DNA of 37,360 nucleotides from Verrucomicrobiota bacterium (lineage in GTDB: Bacteria > Verrucomicrobiota > Verrucomicrobiia > Limisphaerales > Pedosphaeraceae). Of the stretch, positions 15,381 to 22,938 are shown piece after piece (position 1 is the stretch's first letter; every line of letters starts with the position of its first letter). Under the pieces are notes generated by a model. That model was given only the letters and a program-made list of their open reading frames with translations. It was not told the origin of the DNA and ran no database searches. Made by a program: the position numbers and the translations under genes. The DNA is taken from assembly GCA_021325145.1 (NCBI GenBank), contig JAJPHR010000105.1, positions 1 through 37,360 on the forward strand, written 5' to 3'.

Positions 15381-15473
15381 CCCGTTCAAACCCGCCCAAA
15401 CCCGTTCAAACCCGGTTCAAACCTGATGGAAGCCGGTTCAGACCCGATTGGAGCCGGTTCAAGCCGGTGATTT
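15381..15473 (+). repeat. degenerate 10-11 bp tandem repeat
   Basis: Units of the form CCCGTTCAAA begin at 15381, 15391, 15401, 15411, 15432 and 15453, with more degenerate units between them. The spacing of 10 or 21 bases keeps the motif on one face of the helix. It is non-coding and lies about 410 bases upstream of the FRG gene. Confidence 0.6.
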
Positions 15474-15886
15474 TACCGTCAACGAGCACATCCGAGCCGG
15501 GTTGGTTCGGGCTGCCGTTTCTAAATTGTCAAAGAACCTTCCCGGTCGGGCCGGGCAAAATTCAATCCGCCCTGCGCGCCAATGCGCCAGGCTTCGCTGT
15601 GTTTAGGACTCCCTCCCAATCCCGCACTGCACCGACGCCGCCAATTAGAGCATACCCCGCCACCACCTGCAAATGAATTCTGAATATTTCTTTGCCACTC
15701 ATTCCGGAATCTCACCCTCGCCATTTCCGAAGGGGAGAGGGACGGGGTGAGGGGCTTCGAATAATGAACCTATGCCCGGTTTTCTTTGAAGATCATGACC
15801 GAGATTGAGTCCCAGGTGGTTGAAGCTTGGCGACAGGCCGCGCAGGACTGAAAAATCTTGATGCAATTCCCCGGCAGTCATGCAAA

Positions 15887-16711
15887 ATGAGCGTTATGGC
15901 AAAGCCGAGAGAAGAACGCCCAAAAACCTTTACGGATTTCGTAAAACTCATTGATGATTTCCAGGCCAAAGCGGAACACTCGCTTTGGTATCGTGGTTGT
16001 GGAAAGTCTGCATATCAATTGCAACCCTCGTTGTTTCGGCACAAACACAAGAAGAAGATTGCAGAATTAAGCTCACTTGAATTGCAATTGATGATCCGCT
16101 TTCGGCAGCGTAGTATTCCATTTCACGACCGCTCGCTTCTGGATGATTGGGACGCACTATTTTTTATGCAGCATTACGGCGTGCCGACTCGGCTACTTGA
16201 TTGGACTGAAAATCCTTTGATGGCGCTCTACTTTGCTGTCATGTCAGCTCCTTTTAAGACAAAGAAGAATGGCGAACTGCAATTTGCGACCGACGCAGCT
16301 GTGTGGGTTTTGGATCCTATCGCTTGGAATCGCAAATCACTTCAGCACCAAAGTTTTGATGGCGGCGTTTTGACGCCAGGAGATGAGGCTCTGAAAGGTT
16401 ACAAACCCGCGCCTTCTTATTCGGGAATGTTCAATCATCCTGTTGGTTTGTACGGAGCGCATAACAGCTCGCGAATCGTAGCTCAAAGGGGCGTATTCAC
16501 AATTTTTGGCCAAAATACGGAACCGATGGAACTAGTATGCCAAAAGCACAAATTTCCCGTCGACTGCCTTGTTAAAATTATTCTACGACAAGGTGAATTG
16601 CTGACGATACGCAAATCTCTTTTGAAACACGGAGTCACGGAGTCCGTTGTGTTTCCAGACCTGGACGGACTGGCACGAGAAATCCGGCGCAATTTTGGCT
16701 TTGAGGCATAG
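15887..16711 (+). CDS. FRG domain-containing protein
   Basis: A 274-residue soluble protein with an FRG domain (named for a Phe/Trp-Arg-Gly motif). The N-terminal hallmark LWYRGCG is at 33-39, and the most conserved core, QHYGVPTRLLDWTENP with the adjoining ALYFAV, spans 95-118. A downstream segment SSRIVAQRGVFTIFG is also usual in the family. The biochemical activity of FRG is not known to me; such proteins often occur near defence genes and mobile DNA. ATG codons at 15887 and 15896 are both possible starts; an upstream TTG at 15827 is less likely. The DUF262 gene starts two bases after its stop. The DNA is clearly AT-richer than the flanks, suggesting acquisition. Confidence 0.85.
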   Translation: MSVMAKPREERPKTFTDFVKLIDDFQAKAEHSLWYRGCGKSAYQLQPSLFRHKHKKKIAELSSLELQLMIRFRQRSIPFHDRSLLDDWDALFFMQHYGVPTRLLDWTENPLMALYFAVMSAPFKTKKNGELQFATDAAVWVLDPIAWNRKSLQHQSFDGGVLTPGDEALKGYKPAPSYSGMFNHPVGLYGAHNSSRIVAQRGVFTIFGQNTEPMELVCQKHKFPVDCLVKIILRQGELLTIRKSLLKHGVTESVVFPDLDGLAREIRRNFGFEA

Positions 16712-16713
16712 AT

Positions 16714-17811
16714 ATGCATTTACCAAAAAATAAAAAATTCAAGGTCTCAGAACTTGATCGAAAAACATTAGGCTGGTGGCGGAGCCGCCGTTCCAAGATT
16801 GATATGGATCCGCCCTACCAACGTAGGGGACGCATTTGGTCCGACGCCGACAAGGCTTATTTGATTGATTCCATCATCAACGGTTTCGACGTGCCTAAAA
16901 TTTACATGGCTGATTTCACCTGGGGAGACTCCAAACTAAACTTGCAGAAACTTCCTTACGCAATAATCGACGGTAAGCAACGGTTTGAAGCAATTTTCGA
17001 CTTTTTTGACGGCAAAGTAGTTTTGAACGAAGATTTTGTTTATTTACCCAACCCGGAACTAAAGCTGGCAGGGTTAGGTTATCCAGATTTGCAGAAGAAT
17101 TATCCGGACATTGCTGATGAGTTCGATACTTATAATTTGCTAGTGATGAGTGTTTTCGCTGAGGCCGAAGAATTCATCAACGAGCTTTTTGTCCGCCTCA
17201 ATAGAAGCAAACCTCTGACTGGCGCTGAAATTCGTAACGCCATGGGTGGGCTAACGCCTTCAGTTATTCGCCAAATAGCAACACATGAATTTTTTCGGGA
17301 GTATGTCAAATTTCAGACGCTGCGGGGGCAGGATCTCAACGCTGCTGCAAAGGTTTTGTTGTTTGAGTACTACGGTAAACCTCACGATACAAAAAAACGC
17401 CACCTTGATGAATTTGTTCGCGAAACAAAGAGCAAACGTGGCGAACGTCTTGAAGTTGCAGGGCGACGCGTCGTGGATTTGTTGGACGAATTAACAGAAA
17501 TATTCTTGCCATGCGACGGACTGTTGGCTTCCGCCGGAATAATTCCCGTCTATTATTGGTTTGTCCGTTCGGTGGATGAAGAAAACTACCAATTCATTCG
17601 AGAATTTCTAGTTAGTTTCGAGGCTGCCCGCCGGAAAAATAAGGAACGAATCACTGAAGATCCAAAGAACCAGCTAATAGATCAGGAGTTGACTCGTTTT
17701 GATGGACTAAATCGCAGTACAAACGATGAGGCAAGTCACACAGGGCGACTGAAAATACTCGAAGACCGTTTTGCAACATTTTTGATCGGGAACACACGGT
17801 ACCGGCGGTAA
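16714..17811 (+). CDS. DUF262 domain-containing protein
   Basis: A 365-residue protein with a DUF262/ParB-like nucleotide-binding domain. Visible are DPPYQRRGRIWSDADKA at 32-48, DGKQR at 86-90 (the conserved D-G-x-Q-R catalytic motif) and FVRLNRSKPLTGAEIRNA near 165-180. DUF262 forms the N-terminal GTP/NTP-using half of GmrD/SspE-type restriction proteins, but I see no C-terminal HNH (DUF1524) nuclease motif, so this is a stand-alone form. It is coupled to the FRG gene with a 2-base gap. G+C falls to 21 of 60 at 16981-17040. Role in defence is inferred from family and context only. Confidence 0.88.
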   Translation: MHLPKNKKFKVSELDRKTLGWWRSRRSKIDMDPPYQRRGRIWSDADKAYLIDSIINGFDVPKIYMADFTWGDSKLNLQKLPYAIIDGKQRFEAIFDFFDGKVVLNEDFVYLPNPELKLAGLGYPDLQKNYPDIADEFDTYNLLVMSVFAEAEEFINELFVRLNRSKPLTGAEIRNAMGGLTPSVIRQIATHEFFREYVKFQTLRGQDLNAAAKVLLFEYYGKPHDTKKRHLDEFVRETKSKRGERLEVAGRRVVDLLDELTEIFLPCDGLLASAGIIPVYYWFVRSVDEENYQFIREFLVSFEAARRKNKERITEDPKNQLIDQELTRFDGLNRSTNDEASHTGRLKILEDRFATFLIGNTRYRR

Positions 17812-17904
17812 TCGCTTGAGGAAAGGTGCGAAAAAGGGCTCAACCCATAGTTCGCTTCATTTTCGCCTGAGAATCCCTGGCGACACCTCCAACTTCCGCC
17901 CCTG

Positions 17905-18020
17905 CCGCGCCAATGGCGAGTCGAGTATCCGGGTGCCAGCTTCCACGTCATCCACCGGGGAGACGGGCGCGAGGACTCTTCCTGAGCGCCGTGGACCGGC
18001 AGGATTTCCTGAAAACCTTC
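17905..18020 (+). pseudogene. relic of a REP-associated Y1 transposase (RAYT), 5' end only
   Basis: One frame (17905-17982) reads PRQWRVEYPGASFHVIHRGD then GREDSS and a stop; the next frame continues from 17976 with LFLSAVDRQDFLKTF. Joined, they match the usual start of RAYT/TnpA-REP proteins, which read roughly RxEYPGAxYHVxxRGxRRexxF followed by D-R-x-x-F-L. The expected HUH motif and the catalytic Tyr are missing, since similarity stops at about 18020. So this is a frameshifted, truncated remnant of about 40 codons. Confidence 0.75.
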
Positions 18021-18081
18021 CGCACTCTGCGCCTCTGCGGGAGCCCGATTTGGGCAAATAGCCCACTACCGAAATTCCCGA

Positions 18082-19731
18082 CTAATTTCCCGTTGGCATC
18101 GGAATGTCGATGCCCTGCTTCTGAACCTGGTCCCGAATGTACTGGAACCGCTCGTATTGCGACAGGGTGATCGGGCCGGTGTAAGACATGCTCTGAGGTT
18201 TGCGCGGCGGGTATTGGACGTAGGTTTTCATCAGGTCTTTGATTTCCGCGCTGATCGGGACCATGACCCAGGTCCGCTCGGTATAGTTGTTCATGAAGAT
18301 GTCGTAGCGCTCCTGCGGGTCCTGCCAAAGATCAAAGACCTGGGGCACGGTGGCGACGTACTTGCTCTGGCCTTTCCAGCCCAGGTTGCTATCCACCGCC
18401 AGCCCGCCGGTCAGCGCGCCGTCGTCTCCGCGCAGGTTGAACACGGCTTTATAGTTGCCGGTCCGGACTGCGCCAGGGGTCAGTTCGTCTTCGGTAAAGT
18501 AGAACCACGTCTTGCGTTCGCTTTTGCCGGTGCCGAACAGCGCGGGGGACATGTCGTAGCTGTCGAAGATGATGGGCTTGCCTTCAAGGTCCTCCTTGGG
18601 CAGCGGCACGCCGGCAATCGAGGCGAAGGTAGCCATGAAATCGAGACCGCCAACGATGTCGTAGTTTCGCGCTCTGGCCTTGATCTTCCCGGGCCACCAG
18701 GCGATGGCCGGCACACGATTGCCGCCTTCGCGCACCGTGCCCTTGGTTCCGCGGAAAGGGGTGTATCCGGCATCGGGGTAAACATCCTGCCAGGCGCCAT
18801 TGTCGGTGGTCCAAAAAACCAGGGTGTTCGTCTCGATGCCGAGTTGGCGAATCTTATCCAGAATGTGGCCGATGCGAGTGTCATTCTCGACCACCGAATC
18901 CGCGTACTTGGTCTTGGACGGCGACTTATGAATGAAATCGGGATGCGGCATGTTCGGCTGATGCACTTTCATGAAGTTGATGTGCGCAAAGAACGGCTTG
19001 TCGGGCGTTTTGGCGGCCTTGTCGATATACTCCAGCGCCGCTTGCTCGATGTAGCCGTCAAAGAACGGGATGCCGACGACGCCTTTGTCCGGAGTGTCCA
19101 CGTATTGGCCGTTGATCTTGAATTCTTCCCGGGCGGGTTGACCGGCGTTGCCCGAGAGGGCGCCTTTGGTCACCTTTTGAAACATCGCGCGCACCTCCGG
19201 ATCCATATCGGGGAACCAAGTGGGGTCCGCATAGGTGTAGGCGTTCAGGTGGTACAAGCCACAATAGCGCATCTCGTCGTAGCCGTGCGCGATGGGCAGC
19301 GCGTAGTCCGCCTCGCCGAGGTGCCATTTGCCGGTAAAGAAAGTGCCGTAGCCGGCCTTCTTGAGGACGGACGCGAGCGTCCACTCTGCTTTGGGCAGTC
19401 CGCCGCCTTGACCCTGGAGGGCGACCGTCGTCATCCCGCTGCGATTGGGGATGCGCCCGGTGACCATGGCGGCGCGGCCCGGGGTGCAGCTCGGCTGGGC
19501 GTAGAACGTGAAGAATGTGATGCCTTCGTCCGCCATCCGATCAAGATTAGGCGTGGGCATGCCACGGTTGGGGCCGCCGCCATAAACCCCTGCATCCCCG
19601 TAACCGAAGTCATCGGAAACAATCAGGACGATGTTGGGTTTCCTATTTTGCGCCTGGATCTGGGCAATGCCCAGCAGGCAGACCAGGACGGTGGCGAAGT
19701 TCCAGGGCAAACGGTGAAATGACTTTCGCAT
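18082..19731 (-). CDS. secreted arylsulfatase-type sulfatase
   Basis: Hydrolyses sulfate esters, probably on a sulfated glycan, after export. It has 549 residues. Residues 1-28 are a signal peptide (cleavage near IQAQ). NIVLIVSDD at 33-41 supplies the two metal-binding aspartates. Cys82 in PSCTPGRAAMVTGR fits CxPxR and should be oxidised to formylglycine, needing an FGE or anSME enzyme encoded elsewhere. TTDNGAW and GTKGTVREGGNRVPAIAWWP are typical downstream motifs. The start at 19731 has AAGGAG (19743-19738) six bases upstream. The frame is open about 90 codons further upstream, but that part is out of family. Confidence 0.93.
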   Translation of the reverse strand: MRKSFHRLPWNFATVLVCLLGIAQIQAQNRKPNIVLIVSDDFGYGDAGVYGGGPNRGMPTPNLDRMADEGITFFTFYAQPSCTPGRAAMVTGRIPNRSGMTTVALQGQGGGLPKAEWTLASVLKKAGYGTFFTGKWHLGEADYALPIAHGYDEMRYCGLYHLNAYTYADPTWFPDMDPEVRAMFQKVTKGALSGNAGQPAREEFKINGQYVDTPDKGVVGIPFFDGYIEQAALEYIDKAAKTPDKPFFAHINFMKVHQPNMPHPDFIHKSPSKTKYADSVVENDTRIGHILDKIRQLGIETNTLVFWTTDNGAWQDVYPDAGYTPFRGTKGTVREGGNRVPAIAWWPGKIKARARNYDIVGGLDFMATFASIAGVPLPKEDLEGKPIIFDSYDMSPALFGTGKSERKTWFYFTEDELTPGAVRTGNYKAVFNLRGDDGALTGGLAVDSNLGWKGQSKYVATVPQVFDLWQDPQERYDIFMNNYTERTWVMVPISAEIKDLMKTYVQYPPRKPQSMSYTGPITLSQYERFQYIRDQVQKQGIDIPMPTGN

Positions 19732-19737
19732 ATTGCG

Positions 19738-19743
19738 CTCCTT
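19738..19743 (-). promoter_or_regulatory. ribosome-binding site of the sulfatase
   Basis: AAGGAG on the minus strand, six bases before ATG 19731. It decides this start over the upstream in-frame extension. Confidence 0.8.
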
Positions 19744-19992
19744 GAAATTTGGATTTTGTTTGCGCCAGAGCATAGTCTTGTAGTTCTTGAATGGACGATG
19801 GGGTGTAACCCTGTGCAGCGGAGGAGAACCGGGAGTGCATGCATTTCGGATTGGGTCTCGTTGGTTTGGGAGGATTAGGGAAGCGTGGCGAGTAGGATGA
19901 AAGGCGTCGTCTTCGGGAACTTGAAACCAGCATAAATTGAGTGGACTGTTGAACTGGCCAAAGGGCCTGCTTGAGGAGTCTATTGTTTTATT

Positions 19993-20979
19993 ATGCGTCC
20001 GTTCCAACCCGCCCCGGAAATCCAGCGATTATTGGACCAGGTCAACACGATGGGGAACGATCTGGATGCCATGACTAAAGAGAGCGTCCCGGCTCTGCGC
20101 TCGGTCCGGGAGCAGCAAGCCCGGAACAAGCTCTGGCCTGTTCCGGTCGAACGAGTCTCCGATCTCACGGTGCCCGGCAGAGCAAACCCGATCCCGGTCC
20201 GCCTTTATGTCCCTTGGGATAAGCAACTGGCCCGCGGGGGAATGTTGCCGCTGGTGATCTTCTTCCACGGCGGAGGCTGGACACTTGGCAGCCCGAGTAT
20301 TTACGACCCGGTGACCCGGCAACTGGCCCGCCAAATCCCGGCCCTGGTGCTTTCGGTGGATTATCGCCTGGCACCGGAAAACCCATTCCCAGCTGCGGTG
20401 CAGGATGCGGATGCCGTGTTGGGGTGGGCCTCACGGCATGCCGAAGAAATTGGCGCCGATCCCACCCGCATTGTGGTGGCCGGTGACAGCGCCGGTGGGA
20501 CCCTGGCCATTGCTTCGACCAGGCGAGCCCAAGCCAATGCCAATGATGGGCTGCGGGTGGCGATGCAGGTCTTGTTTTATCCGTCCACCGACATCGGTTC
20601 AACCGATTACGAGTCATATCGGCAATATGGAAAGGAGCACCTGCTCACGCGAAGCGCCGTGGAGCGGTTTCGAGAGTTCTACCTCCCGAGGGTTTCAGAT
20701 CGGGTGCTTCCCGACGCATCGCCATTGCGGGCAAAGGATCTGCACGGCACGCCGCCGACACTCCTCATCGCAGCAGGCTGCGATCCGCTGCGGGATGAAG
20801 GGCAGGCTTATGCCCGCAAGCTCCGCGACTCTGGAGTCAGGGTGATTTACCGACTGGAACCCGATTTGATCCATGCATTTCTGAATTTCTACAACCTTGA
20901 GCCTGACTGTTCGCCTTATGCCGAAGGCGTTCTCGGCTATGCCGCTGGAGTGATTCGCCAGGAACTGCGGGTGCAATAG
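19993..20979 (+). CDS. alpha/beta hydrolase, HSL-type (family IV) esterase
   Basis: Probable carboxylesterase with short acyl or acetyl ester substrates. It has 328 residues and no signal peptide, so it is likely cytoplasmic. The oxyanion motif HGGGW is at 92-96, the nucleophile Ser166 is in GDSAGG, Asp264 is in AGCDPLRDEG and His294 is in DLIHAF, completing the triad of the hormone-sensitive-lipase group. YRLAPENPFPAA is also diagnostic. It is divergent from the sulfatase across 261 bases and ends in a hairpin that overlaps its stop codon. Confidence 0.92.
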   Translation: MRPFQPAPEIQRLLDQVNTMGNDLDAMTKESVPALRSVREQQARNKLWPVPVERVSDLTVPGRANPIPVRLYVPWDKQLARGGMLPLVIFFHGGGWTLGSPSIYDPVTRQLARQIPALVLSVDYRLAPENPFPAAVQDADAVLGWASRHAEEIGADPTRIVVAGDSAGGTLAIASTRRAQANANDGLRVAMQVLFYPSTDIGSTDYESYRQYGKEHLLTRSAVERFREFYLPRVSDRVLPDASPLRAKDLHGTPPTLLIAAGCDPLRDEGQAYARKLRDSGVRVIYRLEPDLIHAFLNFYNLEPDCSPYAEGVLGYAAGVIRQELRVQ

Positions 20980-21004
20980 TTCACCAGGAATGATCCTGGA
21001 ACTA
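20977..21004. terminator. stem-loop between convergent genes
   Basis: TAGTTC plus CAGGA (20977-20982, 20985-20989) pairs with TCCTG plus GAACTA (20994-21004), 11 base pairs with a two-base bulge and a 4-base loop. It contains the TAG stop of the esterase and lies two bases before the end of the DUF5996 gene. There is no U-tract in either direction. Confidence 0.6.
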
Positions 21005-21006
21005 AA

Positions 21007-21942
21007 CTATGGATTGACCCCTTTTCCGGGACTTCGTTCCAACGCCTCACGATCCCATTTTCCGAGCGTCGCTCCGGCTTCATAGGTGGTTTGCAGAAAC
21101 TCGAGCAGATCCTCCTTGGGCGATTCCGATGTGCGGACGTCATCGTACATCAGCACGAACTCGTGCAATTGCGGATGGTAGAACGCCTTTTCCGGGCGGA
21201 CGGGATGGTCACGAAATCCGGGCGGTTCGGGAACGGTATAGGAATAGAACGCCGCGCCTTTGATCTCGCCGCCGCCCGGCCAGAAGCCTGCGCTGCTCAC
21301 TTCATGTGAGTACGCCTCCCGGGTGATGCGATCGGCTCCCGGGCGCTCTGGCGCGCGGCGGCCGGAGAAACGAGACACCGCCAGATCGAAGCTCCCCCAG
21401 AAAAAGTGCACTGGACTGTCCTTGCCAATGAAGCGCGCGCGAAACTCCTTCAAAGTAGTGTCTGCCGTCAATAGAATCCGCCAAAACCGCTGGACGTAAT
21501 CAGCGTCATACCGGGCATGAATCTCATCGTGGTCGAAGCGAACGGGATTCGGGACTTCGACGGGCATCGGCCATATCTTCACTTCAATTCCAACCGAGTG
21601 CAGGATGCCCATGAACTCATGATAAAACCCGGCAACTGAACGGTCGCCCAGATGGATGCTGGCGATTTCACCCCAACTGGTCTTAATGTCCAACCGGTGA
21701 TCGATGAAGTCGAATTGCACCTCGAAAGCACCAGTGCCGTAGGGGATGGCGGAAGTGGTCAACCCACACGCGGTGACGTAGAACGGCACCTCCCACCAAT
21801 GATTGATGAGCGGGGTGAGTTCCAGACGGACTTTGCCGACAATTTGAGTCCACATGTGGAGTGTGGCGTAAGTGTCCTTCCATTCAGCCAGCGGCAGCGC
21901 CGGCCAGGCCTGTTCCACGGCCGAAATTGTTTCACTTATCAT
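21007..21942 (-). CDS. DUF5996 family protein
   Basis: A 311-residue protein of unknown function. The N-terminus LPLAEWKDTYATLHMWTQIV with the following GKVRL is the family hallmark, and LTPLINHWWEVPFYV, RAPERPGADRI and GFWPGGG also fit. No signal peptide or membrane segment is seen, and no catalytic motif is known to me. The ATG at 21942 has AGGGAG (21953-21948) five bases upstream. It faces the esterase and is transcribed alone. Confidence 0.85.
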   Translation of the reverse strand: MISETISAVEQAWPALPLAEWKDTYATLHMWTQIVGKVRLELTPLINHWWEVPFYVTACGLTTSAIPYGTGAFEVQFDFIDHRLDIKTSWGEIASIHLGDRSVAGFYHEFMGILHSVGIEVKIWPMPVEVPNPVRFDHDEIHARYDADYVQRFWRILLTADTTLKEFRARFIGKDSPVHFFWGSFDLAVSRFSGRRAPERPGADRITREAYSHEVSSAGFWPGGGEIKGAAFYSYTVPEPPGFRDHPVRPEKAFYHPQLHEFVLMYDDVRTSESPKEDLLEFLQTTYEAGATLGKWDREALERSPGKGVNP

Positions 21943-21947
21943 GGTAT

Positions 21948-21953
21948 CTCCCT
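21948..21953 (-). promoter_or_regulatory. ribosome-binding site of the DUF5996 gene
   Basis: AGGGAG on the minus strand, five bases before ATG 21942. Confidence 0.7.
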
Positions 21954-22203
21954 GTCGAGGTCATGCCTTCGGACACCGCCGGCTGAAGAAAGGAACCCAA
22001 ATGCAATTCACCCGGCCGTGGAGCGTCCCGACCCTGACGTTACCTAAAACTCCGCTCAACAAGAGCCTTCGTCAATTCGTTCGGGCTCATTTCCTTAAAA
22101 TTTGCTGCTGGCTGTGGTGCTCAGTGCCGGAATGCCGGCTGCACGTTGACGAAACGATGATTTGACGGGATGTTGGCAACGTTCTGGCAGGTGAACCCGT
22201 TTC

Positions 22204-22938
22204 ATGATTGAGCTTCAAGGCGTCAGCAAACAATTTGGCGCGCTCGTCGCGCTGAACCCGATCGATTTGGTTTTCGAAGCGAGGAAGACATCCGTGTTGA
22301 TTGGGCCGAGCGGTTGCGGCAAGTCCACGATCTTAAGGCTGATCGTCGGGTTGCTGGAACCGAGCACGGGCCGCCTTCGATTTGATGGGACAATCATTTC
22401 TCCGGAAACGATCCTCCAATTGCGGCGTCGGATGGGTTACGTGATCCAGGAGGGAGGGTTGTTTCCGCATTTGACCGCGCGACAAAACATCCTGCTGCTG
22501 CCGACGCATTTGGGCCGGCCGCGGGAGGAGATGCAGGCCCGACTCGTTGAACTGTCCGAGTTGGCGCGCTTGCCGCGGGATTCCCTCTCGCGTTATCCGG
22601 TGGAACTTTCCGGGGGACAACGACAGCGGGTGAGTTTGATCCGCGCGCTCATGCTGAAACCGGATGTGCTCCTGCTGGATGAACCTCTGGCGGCGCTTGA
22701 TCCGATGGTTCGGGCGAGCTTGCAGACCGAACTGAAGGCGGTTTTCCAGCATCTAAACCAAACCGTTGTGCTCGTCACTCATAGCATGGCGGAAGCCGCG
22801 TATCTGGGAGACAGAATCGTGCTGCTCAGGGAGGGCGGCATCGTGCAAGCCGGCACGTTTGGGGATCTGCGGGACCGTCCTGCGGACGGCTTTGTGTCGG
22901 AGTTCATCAATGCCCAACGGAGGCTGGTCGTTTCATGA
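22204..22938 (+). CDS. ABC transporter ATP-binding protein, osmoprotectant (OpuCA/ProV-like) type
   Basis: Energises uptake by the fused binding-protein/permease encoded next. It has 244 residues. Walker A GPSGCGKST is at 34-42, the Q-loop at Gln82, the signature LSGGQRQR at 135-142 and Walker B LLLDEP at 156-161, with the switch His in LVTHS. It has no C-terminal CBS pair, unlike ProV or OpuCA with regulatory tails. Its stop overlaps the next start by four bases (ATGA), so the two are coupled. Substrate is probably a quaternary-amine or similar compatible solute, judged from the partner. Confidence 0.9.
   Translation: MIELQGVSKQFGALVALNPIDLVFEARKTSVLIGPSGCGKSTILRLIVGLLEPSTGRLRFDGTIISPETILQLRRRMGYVIQEGGLFPHLTARQNILLLPTHLGRPREEMQARLVELSELARLPRDSLSRYPVELSGGQRQRVSLIRALMLKPDVLLLDEPLAALDPMVRASLQTELKAVFQHLNQTVVLVTHSMAEAAYLGDRIVLLREGGIVQAGTFGDLRDRPADGFVSEFINAQRRLVVS

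Larger units (their letters stand above)
14956..15886. other. gene-free, repeat-rich region
   Basis: About 930 bases with no gene I can support. It holds REP-like copy B (15146-15182), a 10-11 bp tandem repeat (15381-15473), and two related pyrimidine/purine blocks of the type CTTTCTCCCCCTTCGGCAGG (15250s) and CCATTTCCGAAGGGGAGAGG (15720s). It lies between the panC operon and the FRG-DUF262 pair and looks like a landing zone for repeats. The promoter of the FRG gene should be in its last 100 bases, but I cannot identify it. Confidence 0.65.

Noticed and set aside
15381..15473. CRISPR array
   Set aside because: Units are 10-11 bases, degenerate and without spacers, and no cas gene is near.
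18157..19722. Plus-strand open frame of 521 codons opposite the sulfatase
   Set aside because: Antisense shadow of a sulfatase with complete motifs; no recognisable domain.
19732..20007. N-terminal extension of the sulfatase by about 90 codons
   Set aside because: The good AAGGAG site and signal peptide support the start at 19731; the extension overlaps the divergent esterase start and has no family similarity.
22100..22160. Possible decayed signal peptide upstream of the ABC ATPase (frame reading LLAVVLSAGMPAAR)
   Set aside because: It only loosely resembles the signal of the binding protein, and a stop codon ends it at once; chance similarity cannot be excluded.
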